Made by a program: the position numbers and the translations under genes. A stretch of DNA of 64,000 nt. It comes from an uncultured Candidatus Saccharibacteria bacterium (GTDB lineage: Bacteria > Patescibacteriota > Saccharimonadia > Saccharimonadales > Saccharimonadaceae). Below, piece by piece: positions 53,071 through 60,846 of this stretch. The notes beneath the pieces were generated by a model. It was not told the origin of the DNA and searched no databases. It worked only from the letters and a program-made list of their open reading frames with translations. Location of the stretch: NCBI GenBank assembly GCA_938030095.1, contig CALHGK010000005.1:124001-188000 (forward strand), in the 5' to 3' direction. How positions within the stretch are numbered: position 1 is the stretch's first letter; each line of letters begins with the position of its first letter.

Positions 53071-55566
53071 TTACTTGAATGGGGCGGAAGTAGATGACTC
53101 AGTCGGTGCTGAGGGTTGAGTAGCCTGCGGCTGCTGTGGTGGTAGTGGATCAGTTGGTGATGAAGACTGTATTGCTGGCTGCACCATAGGCGCCTGCGCT
53201 GGTGTAACTTGCTGAGCTGGTGGATATGGCTGAGGTTGAGACTGGGGCGGATAATATGGTTGCTGGACGGGTGGTTGTGGCTGACTTGTGTAGCCAACGG
53301 GTGGTTGCCCAGGCTGCGCTGTTGGCCCTAATGGATAGGGATAACGCGGCTGAGTAGAGTTTTTCTTGCGGGTGCCAGCCCAGATAGCGAAGCCAATTAC
53401 TGCAATCGCAATCACGACAATCACCATGAAGCAGATGATAAGTATGACAATCGTGCTGTGTTCGCTTGATGTGAGCGGAGTGTAGGAGTAATTGATGCTA
53501 GTATCAGGATTTGTACTTGGGTCTGTATTGCGAGCATCTGGGCTAGGGGTTGTAGTCTGGTCGGTTTCATCTCGTGGTTGATTCTGAGCGGTTGATAGGA
53601 ATTTTGTTACAAGATAATTACCTGGGTATTTGCTATTGAGGCTACTAAATGACCGTGCTGCAGTGCTGTAGCGCCCAGCAACAAATTCATCGATACCCAT
53701 CTGCCATAGTTTGGTGAGTTCACCATTGGTGGCAATGGAGACACGCTGCTTGGTTGCCATAGTTTGTGCGTCTTGTGCATCTCGGGCAATACCGCTACCA
53801 AAGCACGATTCTTCTTTCGTGCATGATTCTCGCGCATATGTTGTGATACCAACTTGCTCACCCTTCGCATTAAAAGCAGGGCCGCCACTACTGCCAGAAG
53901 AGATCTCGGTAGTAGTCAAAATAAGCGAGTGCCCGCCGCCATCACGCAGTGTCCTGCTTGTCGTACCAGTAGAAACGGTGGGTATGGTGCGAGACTGCTT
54001 AGTGCTAATGCCACCATCAACAAGCGCTGGGTACCCTACTGCAGTAATGCGGTCGCCGTTTTGGACTGAGCTGAGCGACGATAGCTGTTGGATCGTTGGG
54101 AATGTACCGCTCATCTTGAGGAGTGCAACGTCGGTATATCGAGACGAGAGATTAACATCACCTGTATCAACTTCTTTGTCAATGAGTGTCGCAGTTTTGT
54201 TGGTGGCAGATTTTTGCCAGGTATTTTCTTCTGTAAGGCGGATTGGATCATCAGATGTCTGGATAACGTAGTCGGTGCGACTGTTACTTACTGTAATGTT
54301 AGATTTTGGCACAAGCTGCAGATAGGCTATAAGCTTTTGGGTGGCAGCCATATCATCGTTTTCGACTTGGCTGATAAGCTCGCGTATCTGCGTCTCAGTT
54401 GCATAACCCGCTCCAGTGACAAATTGGACATAGTTATCCCACTCTTGTTGGGAGGTTGGGAAGGCGTTGGCAAGGAGATCAGTATCGGTTGTTTCGACAA
54501 CGTGACCATTAGTGACAACAACGCCATCCGATGACACAATCGACCCACTCCCAATGCCACCATTACAAGCCTTTGCTAGTGTGAGCGTATTACTCTGGAC
54601 ACGAAAGGTGAGGCGAGCACAGCGCATTGCACCAACTCTAACTGTTGCTAGCTGATTTTTTGCTACCACACTGAGCATAATGTCGTCGCCGACTGTGCCG
54701 TGGATGTTAGCTGTGTCGGTTGGTGTATTGGCTGCAGCTAGGCGTGCGATCACGGGCTGGCTAGAAGATAGCGCACCGTCCTGTGGCTGCGTGTAGGAGA
54801 CGCGAGAGATTACATTTTGCCAGGTAGTGAGCGCATCGCGGTCATTGGCAGGTAGGTTGGTTACGGCAAGCCAGTATGGTCGGTCGTGCTGGACGGTTAG
54901 GTAGTAGTAGGATTGTCGCCAGATAGTGAGCTGACCGTTAAGAGCTTTGAGGCGATGTTTGACGTGAAGCTCACGATATTTTTTGCCTGCGATAGTAATA
55001 GCGCGTTCGTTGATCTCATCATCGCGTCCAGCATGAGCAAGGCTTTTGCGTTTCTCTTGCGTGATGATGTCAAGGTTAGACTTCCCCTTATATTCAGGGA
55101 TACTGTCTTTGCTACCGAAGTAATTTTTGTTACGGTTAGCGGTAATAGTAAGTTGTGACTGCTGCGCAGCGGCTGGCTGTGGTGTACTAGACGTCTTGTT
55201 AGTGAGGTGTAGGGTAATGATGCCGTAGTTGCGTGCCTCTTGGAGTTGATCGCCATTGTATGTTTGCCCCTGGAATGTCCCTGGCGCGCTGTTGGGGTTT
55301 TGGACAATCCCCTCTGCTGTCATAGCTCCTGGGTCGTACTCTAGACTAAAACCCAACTGCGAGGTGATGCGACGCTGCTGCGTTTGGGTATTTGTCTTGG
55401 TAAGAAGATCGATTGTTTTTTTGCGGCCATTGGGTGACTGAGCACTTGGCTGCGATACTAAATAGAGAGCAATAATACTCCCTACAAGCAGGGCAATGCT
55501 CACACCAAGCGCAACAAAAAGCACCGGGCGCCGCCGCCCCTGAAAAATAGAAAAACGATGTGCCAT
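53071..55566 (-). CDS. Membrane-anchored S1C (trypsin/DegP-like) serine protease
   Basis: 831 aa. A helix at about residues 16-38 is followed by an extracytoplasmic region; a second helix near 695-718 leads to a Pro/Gln-rich tail of over 100 residues. The triad is His355 in TNGHVVE, Asp479 in SRYTDVALLKM and Ser560 in SSGSSGGPAF. An inserted helical segment separates His and Asp. No PDZ domain is visible. TATAGT lies eight bases before the ATG. Probably an envelope quality-control or surface protease. Confidence 0.9.
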   Translation of the reverse strand: MAHRFSIFQGRRRPVLFVALGVSIALLVGSIIALYLVSQPSAQSPNGRKKTIDLLTKTNTQTQQRRITSQLGFSLEYDPGAMTAEGIVQNPNSAPGTFQGQTYNGDQLQEARNYGIITLHLTNKTSSTPQPAAAQQSQLTITANRNKNYFGSKDSIPEYKGKSNLDIITQEKRKSLAHAGRDDEINERAITIAGKKYRELHVKHRLKALNGQLTIWRQSYYYLTVQHDRPYWLAVTNLPANDRDALTTWQNVISRVSYTQPQDGALSSSQPVIARLAAANTPTDTANIHGTVGDDIMLSVVAKNQLATVRVGAMRCARLTFRVQSNTLTLAKACNGGIGSGSIVSSDGVVVTNGHVVETTDTDLLANAFPTSQQEWDNYVQFVTGAGYATETQIRELISQVENDDMAATQKLIAYLQLVPKSNITVSNSRTDYVIQTSDDPIRLTEENTWQKSATNKTATLIDKEVDTGDVNLSSRYTDVALLKMSGTFPTIQQLSSLSSVQNGDRITAVGYPALVDGGISTKQSRTIPTVSTGTTSRTLRDGGGHSLILTTTEISSGSSGGPAFNAKGEQVGITTYARESCTKEESCFGSGIARDAQDAQTMATKQRVSIATNGELTKLWQMGIDEFVAGRYSTAARSFSSLNSKYPGNYLVTKFLSTAQNQPRDETDQTTTPSPDARNTDPSTNPDTSINYSYTPLTSSEHSTIVILIICFMVIVVIAIAVIGFAIWAGTRKKNSTQPRYPYPLGPTAQPGQPPVGYTSQPQPPVQQPYYPPQSQPQPYPPAQQVTPAQAPMVQPAIQSSSPTDPLPPQQPQATQPSAPTESSTSAPFK

Positions 55567-55720
55567 AATGACACACTATAGCACACCATAACATACTATG
55601 CCATAACTGAGAGCGCTTTAATTATTAATCGGCTGATTATCAACTCTTGCTTGTGAACAGCGTGGTATTTATCATTGAAAATGAAATATAACTACGGGTG
55701 GCCTGGTTAGTTTAGTGTGC

Positions 55721-55945
55721 TTACTCCACAATCACCGTCATCCGTACCATCAAACACAGCAAGACAAGCCCTGTGCCAGCTAGCACCGAGACGGCGATGG
55801 TCATGCGGTTGGGGTAGTAGTCGACCGTCTTGGGCTGTTTGGTGTGGCGCGATGAGGGGTGAGTGGCTGGTGCGCCGGTGCGCTTCGATGATTTTTTGGC
55901 TGCTGGTTTGGTTTTGGTTACAGTGGTGTGTGGAGCTTTTGTCAT
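55721..55945 (-). CDS. Small tail-anchored membrane protein
   Basis: 74 aa: a Lys/Thr/Pro-rich basic N-terminus of about 46 residues and one C-terminal membrane helix (RMTIAVSVLAGTGLVLLCLM). No family. TATACT lies six bases before the ATG at 55945, which supports a real gene. Confidence 0.65.
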   Translation of the reverse strand: MTKAPHTTVTKTKPAAKKSSKRTGAPATHPSSRHTKQPKTVDYYPNRMTIAVSVLAGTGLVLLCLMVRMTVIVE

Positions 55946-56017
55946 GGCTTTAGTATACGCCGATGCGTGGTAATTTGTCCAGAACGCTTATGCTTGGTGT
56001 GCTATAATAGATCTATT

Positions 56018-58576
56018 ATGACATACCATGCCAAGACTCCCCAGCAGACGATGGCCGACCTATCGTCTGGCGTCCGTGGTCTCGATGACGCTGCTGTGGC
56101 TGAGCGGCTGGAGCACTACGGCCCGAATATTATCCGCGTTGCACACGAACCACTGTGGCGGCGGCTCATCAAGCCATTTTGCTCGGTGTTTATGCTGGTG
56201 CTGTTTGCGGCAGCGGCGATTAGTTTCTTCCACCAGGCGGTGGTGGATGGGTTGATTATCTTAGCGATTATTGTGGTGAGTGCGTTGATCGACTACACAC
56301 AGCAGCTCTCTACCGAGCGTATCATTCGCTCGTTGCAAAAGAAAGCTCCGCTGCAGGTGCGCGTCCGTCGGCACGAGGGGGAGCAATCGCTCGATGCCGA
56401 GCAGCTTGTGCCAGGTGATGTGATCATCGTGGAAGAGGGCGATAAGATTCCGGCCGATGCGCGAGTGCTCGAGGCGCGCTCGCTTCGGGTGGATGAATCA
56501 CAGCTAACGGGTGAGTCCCTCCCGATCGAGAAAAACAGCACAACTCTACCGATGGCAACGGCACTCTATGAGCGGCGGAATTGTTTGTATCAGGGGTCAT
56601 TTGTAATTGGTGGCAGTGCGCTTGCTATTGTGACGGCAACCGGGAATGCAACTGAGTATGGCAAACTAGCTGCTCTCTCGGGCCAGCCACGCGAGACGAG
56701 CCCAGTGGAGCGGACGATCGATACGCTGGTGAGCCAAATCGTCATCGTTGTGTTGCTGGCGTCAGTGGTAGCGCTGGGGTTGGCGCTGTGGCGTGGTATG
56801 GAGCTTACGGCGGCGCTGCAGTTTGTGATAGCGCTTGCCGTTAGCGCAGTGCCGGAGGGGTTACCAGTGGCAATATCGGTCATTTTGGCTATTGGTATGC
56901 AGCGGATGGCGCGGCGCAAGGCGCTAGTGCGGACGATGGCGGCAATTGAGACAATTGGCGTCGTGACGACAATCGCTACAGACAAGACGGGCACCCTCAC
57001 GCGCAATAAGCTCACTGTCCAAGCCATCTGGGCGCCAGGCAATCGCACCGAGCCACTACTCCAGACACTGGCTGGCAGCACCTTGCCTAATAGCCGAAGC
57101 AAGATGTATGATCCACTCGATCGAGCCTTTGCCGCTTATTGCAATGAGCAGCGCGTCTCGCGGCCGCAGCGCCGAGCAGGTTTGACGCTCTTTCCCTTTG
57201 AGCACAAGCTGGCGATGAGTGGCACACTCCAGGCAGTTGGCACTGGGCAATATCGCCTGTGTGTGAAAGGCGCTCCGGAGGCGATCATTCGCCATGCGCG
57301 GCTTTCTAGTGCGGATAAGCGCGCGACGCTCCAGGCTTTGCAGCAGCTCACGGGGCAGGGGTATCGAGTGATTGCCTTGGCGTATACGGCGCTTCGTGCG
57401 CCGATTGATTCGCTAGAGCAGCTGCCGGCGCGCCAGGGGTTGCAGTTTGTTGGGTTGGTTGGTGTGGCAGATAGTGTGCGGCCAGAGGCTCGGCCGTCGA
57501 TTGCTCGGGCACGCCAAGCGGGTATCACAGTGCGGATGATTACTGGCGATCATTTCGAGACGGCATATCAGATTGGGCGGCAACTTGGTCTTGTACGGGG
57601 GCGCGATGAGGTGTATGATTGCCGGCGGCTTGACCAACTAAGCGACGGCGAGCTGGCTACTGTGGTGGCCCGAGCGCGCGTTTTCTCGCGGGTCATACCA
57701 GAGCACAAGCACCGCATCCTCACAGCGCTCAATGCGACGGACATTACTGCCATGACGGGCGATGGCGTCAATGATATCCCCGCGCTGACCAATGCTAACG
57801 TTGGCATTGCGATGGGCTCGGGGGCGCAGATAGCACGCGATGCTGGTGATATTATCCTGCTCGATAACAACTTCCGCTCCATCATCAGTGCCGTACATGA
57901 GGGGCGGACGATCTACGCTAATATCAAGCGCATGGTGGTGTATTTACTGGCGACGAATCTTGGTGAGGTGCTCGTGTCGATTGGCTCGCTGCTGGTGGGC
58001 CTGCCTATCCCACTCTTGCCCGTGCAGATCTTGTGGGTTAATTTGGTGACGGATACAACGATGGTTATTCCACTGGGCGTCGAGCCAGGTTCGCCTCAAG
58101 CAATGCGGCGGTCGCCGTACCAGCCCAAGGCACCACTGCTCAGTCGCTTTATACTGAGCCGGGTTGGGCTCATCGCGGTGGTGATGGCGGTTATCACATT
58201 GGGGCTCTACAGCATGTATTATCACTCGCACGGCGAAGGATATGCGCGTACTATTGCCTTCTGTGCACTGGTGGTGATGCAGTGGGCGAGCGCTCTTGCT
58301 GCCCGTAGTGATTACGAACCCGTCTGGCAGCGCGCTCGGCGGTGGAGCACAGCATTCTATAGTGGCTTGGCAGTGTCGATTGTGCTCCAGCTGGTCGCGC
58401 TGTTTGGGCCGCTCGAGCAGTGGCTCCATGTAGCGCCTATCTCGTGGAGCGATGGCATCTTTGTCTGGATCGTGGCGTTCTTCGTCCCACTTGCGATTAT
58501 CGAAGGGCACAAGTGGCTTGGCCGCACCTACTTTAGCAAAGGGCATGCTGTAGTGCGTTCGCGTCGACGGCGTTAA
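56018..58576 (+). CDS. P-type cation-transporting ATPase (P2/Ca2+-ATPase-like)
   Basis: 852-aa ion pump. The actuator motif is LTGESLPIEK, the phosphorylated Asp322 is in TDKTGTLTRNKL, and the hinge is TGDGVNDIPAL. Transmembrane SAVPEGLPVAIS and ILWVNLVTDTTMVIPLG resemble P2A/P2B calcium pumps, as does the C-terminal helix block. Metal specificity is inferred only. The ATG at 56018 is nine bases after TATAAT; a longer frame from 55928 lies upstream of it. Confidence 0.95.
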   Translation: MTYHAKTPQQTMADLSSGVRGLDDAAVAERLEHYGPNIIRVAHEPLWRRLIKPFCSVFMLVLFAAAAISFFHQAVVDGLIILAIIVVSALIDYTQQLSTERIIRSLQKKAPLQVRVRRHEGEQSLDAEQLVPGDVIIVEEGDKIPADARVLEARSLRVDESQLTGESLPIEKNSTTLPMATALYERRNCLYQGSFVIGGSALAIVTATGNATEYGKLAALSGQPRETSPVERTIDTLVSQIVIVVLLASVVALGLALWRGMELTAALQFVIALAVSAVPEGLPVAISVILAIGMQRMARRKALVRTMAAIETIGVVTTIATDKTGTLTRNKLTVQAIWAPGNRTEPLLQTLAGSTLPNSRSKMYDPLDRAFAAYCNEQRVSRPQRRAGLTLFPFEHKLAMSGTLQAVGTGQYRLCVKGAPEAIIRHARLSSADKRATLQALQQLTGQGYRVIALAYTALRAPIDSLEQLPARQGLQFVGLVGVADSVRPEARPSIARARQAGITVRMITGDHFETAYQIGRQLGLVRGRDEVYDCRRLDQLSDGELATVVARARVFSRVIPEHKHRILTALNATDITAMTGDGVNDIPALTNANVGIAMGSGAQIARDAGDIILLDNNFRSIISAVHEGRTIYANIKRMVVYLLATNLGEVLVSIGSLLVGLPIPLLPVQILWVNLVTDTTMVIPLGVEPGSPQAMRRSPYQPKAPLLSRFILSRVGLIAVVMAVITLGLYSMYYHSHGEGYARTIAFCALVVMQWASALAARSDYEPVWQRARRWSTAFYSGLAVSIVLQLVALFGPLEQWLHVAPISWSDGIFVWIVAFFVPLAIIEGHKWLGRTYFSKGHAVVRSRRRR

Positions 58577-58634
58577 GGCGCCATTTTGCACTCTTGCTAT
58601 TGCTTTATGGCAAGTGGTGTGGTTTCATACATAT

Positions 58635-58921
58635 ATGACAACACACCATGAAACTACCCCCCCTCGATTGCTGACGCCTATGACCAGCAGCCGACACCTA
58701 CACCAATGACGCGCCTGGAGGCGATCGAGTATATAGTAAGTAGAACGGATTTTGATTATCCTGAGACGCCATTCCGACGGAGAGATCCATATACAGTAAC
58801 GGCTTCTGAGATTAGCCAGATGACAGATGACGAGCTACGGGATTATACGAAAGCCTTGCAAATCGTCAATACTTTTGAGGCAACAGCGCCGCGTGAACAC
58901 CGCGCTGATGAACAGGACTAA
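58635..58921 (+). pseudogene. Small gene with a frame break at a C7 tract
   Basis: An ATG at 58635 opens MTTHHETTPP and then hits seven C at 58657-58663. In the frame as given it soon stops, but one more C would join it in frame to the 71-codon frame starting at 58706 (MTRLEAIEYIVSRTDFDYP). The joined product reads smoothly as an acidic, Pro/Thr-linked small protein. The inner ATG at 58706 has no ribosome site and no positioned -10. This could be phase variation by slippage, true decay, or a sequencing error. Confidence 0.5.
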
Positions 58922-59126
58922 GCTGCATTAGTTTGAATCATAAAACTATCTTTTCTAGGTAGTGAGTTTTTCTTACTAATTTTTGATAAATTGCAAAGGG
59001 GGTCTTCACTAGTGTGTAATAGGTGGCGTGAGTATACCACGCAAGAGAGCTTGTAGTTTTCTTATGCTCTCAGATGGTCGTAGCGGTAATAAAAATAGCC
59101 TGCCTCGGCAGACGAAAAATGCTATA

Positions 59127-59201
59127 TGGCTGGGGTGGAGGGATTCGAACCCCCGCATGACGGGACCAGAACCCGTTGCCTTACCACTTGGCGACACCCC
59201 A
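59127..59201 (-). tRNA. tRNA-Gln (anticodon CTG)
   Basis: Minus-strand cloverleaf: acceptor TGGGGTG/CACCCCA, anticodon stem ACGGG/CCCGT around TTCTGGT, T loop TTCGAAT, discriminator G and encoded CCA. Confidence 0.95.
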
Positions 59202-59474
59202 TCGCTACAGAATACTGTAGCACAGGCAGGGGTGGTTTTCAAGTTGTTTGCATTGAAACTGCTCGGCTTTATAGTATTACCCACTCACCCTCTTTCTTGC
59301 TGTTCATTCGAAGAATGGTAGCTTGTCGCCAGGCAAACAAGCTCTCTAGCTTCGCATGCGAAATAAAAACTCGATAAAGATATTCATTCTCTCATTGCGC
59401 GAGCGGGAAGTGTGAGGCAAGTAGAGGGCGTGAAACCCCTCAGGTGCTAGTAGCCAAGGTATCGGGTGTGTAAT

Positions 59475-59981
59475 CTACAAGCGCTGAAACTCATCCTTCA
59501 CTTCGTGTGCAACATATAGCGCCGCCAGTGCAAACAGCAGTGAGACGAGCGATACCAGCACGGCCGTTGGCATCATAAATATATTGAGGATAAAGCCAAT
59601 CACCGCAAAGAGACCAATCACTAGCGCACTACACACCGCAAGCACCCACCCCTGTTTGCGCCGTTCGCGCAAGGGGAGGACTGCAAGGCCAGCAATGATT
59701 CCTTGAGTAATAACGCACAGCAATGCCACGACAAGATAAACTCGCCGCGTAGTCAGTGACGAAGATGTGTGTGGCGCAACCATCATCAGCCAAGTACTCA
59801 CTTTTGATGTGAAAGCCTGATACAGCTGGATGAGCAAGGATACGCCGTACCCAGCATTGACGATCGCAACCAGCAACATCATAATCCAGAGGTTATCACG
59901 AAACCACTGCTTCATGGCAGCGCTCATGCGAGGGAGGGGTTGGCAAATTTTGGTGAGGGTAGTCATCAGTACATCAATCAT
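59475..59981 (-). CDS. Four-helix membrane protein, unknown function
   Basis: 168 aa with four hydrophobic helices (LWIMMLLVAIVNAGYGVSLL; VYLVVALLCVITQGIIAGLA; WVLAVCSALVIGLFAVIGF; AVLVSLVSLLFALAALYV) and a short charged C-terminus. No family recognised. TATACT lies six bases before the ATG at 59981. Confidence 0.75.
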   Translation of the reverse strand: MIDVLMTTLTKICQPLPRMSAAMKQWFRDNLWIMMLLVAIVNAGYGVSLLIQLYQAFTSKVSTWLMMVAPHTSSSLTTRRVYLVVALLCVITQGIIAGLAVLPLRERRKQGWVLAVCSALVIGLFAVIGFILNIFMMPTAVLVSLVSLLFALAALYVAHEVKDEFQRL

Positions 59982-60063
59982 AGTGCTAGTATATCATCTT
60001 AGGATAAGTCGTCAATTTTGCCATACCAACTCACCACTCCTCCAACATAAAAAGCAGGCCCCG

Positions 60064-60117
60064 TATACTGTAAGCCTCTGAGCGAAAAGATAAAGGCGTT
60101 TTGCCTTTATCTTTTTT
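60064..60117 (+). terminator. Strong terminator close to an orphan -10
   Basis: AAAGATAAAGGC and GCCTTTATCTTT form a 12-bp stem around five bases, followed by TTT (60086-60117), with A/T flanks on both strands. TATACT lies only 16 bases upstream (60064-60069). No gene clearly feeds it: the region 59982-60372 has no supported CDS. It may end a very short RNA or insulate the divergent neighbours. Confidence 0.7.
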
Positions 60118-60372
60118 GAGGAGGCGCCGCAGTATACCTTAAGTATTCTACCAACCCTAACCTACCAAAAGCGAGAGCTACTGCTAAAACGTTCTGAAAT
60201 GTGCATTTGGTAGTTATCTTTGTTATTGTCTCAGGAATACTCCTATAGTTGAACGTAAAGGCAGGTGTTATCCATGCGACCAGAGATAATTGTGTCGATA
60301 ATATCGCAAAAGCAAAGCACCTTCCATCACGATTCTCCCCGGAAGTGGCTGCAAATATGATAAAATATCTCC

Positions 60373-60720
60373 ATGAAAGCAGAGCAGCTGCAAACAATGA
60401 CGTTTAAAATCACCGGTGGGAGCGCAGTATGCCTCAATAGCCGGATTGTTGTGCAGCAAGCATTGCGTGAGATTGCCTGGCGAGCGGGGCTCTCGGCGGT
60501 GCGCTCGGTGAGCCACGACTATGTACCGTATGGCATTGGTGTGGCGCTTCTCTTGCCCGAAGCGCATATCGCAGCGCGTACCTGGCCCGAGACCGGCTTG
60601 GCATACGTGACGATGACGACCTGCCAACCAGTTGAAAACGAGATGATCTCCAGTCTCGAGCGCGTCTTGGGCGCTGCCTTTGTGGCCGAACAGGTCGAGA
60701 CGGGTGTGGTGAATTTATAG
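60373..60720 (+). CDS. SpeD-like protein lacking the pyruvoyl serine (predicted pseudoenzyme)
   Basis: 115 aa, the same length as the speD at 8477 and alignable without gaps in the signature. There EESHATIHTWPE becomes PEAHIAARTWPE: the precursor serine is Ala64 (codon GCG) and the conserved His69 is Arg69, while Cys84 stays. Without Ser it cannot autocleave to the pyruvoyl form. The ATG is six bases after TAAAAT, so expression is likely. It may modulate the active SpeD, as the dead prozyme does for trypanosome AdoMetDC, or bind a ligand. Confidence 0.8.
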   Translation: MKAEQLQTMTFKITGGSAVCLNSRIVVQQALREIAWRAGLSAVRSVSHDYVPYGIGVALLLPEAHIAARTWPETGLAYVTMTTCQPVENEMISSLERVLGAAFVAEQVETGVVNL

Positions 60721-60846
60721 CCGCAGGGTAGGGCAGAGTACTCTCTCTAATGGGCTAATGTTCGTCGTCTTAGCAAATCTATTGAACAAATTGCGTACAT
60801 ACCTTGTCAAAACACATGTCCCATGCTATAATCAAAGCGCGTCATT

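Noticed and set aside
60107..60397. 96-codon minus-strand frame ending in the terminator stem
   Set aside because: It starts inside the SpeD-like gene, overlaps that promoter and has no initiation signal. The hydrophobic start alone is not enough.
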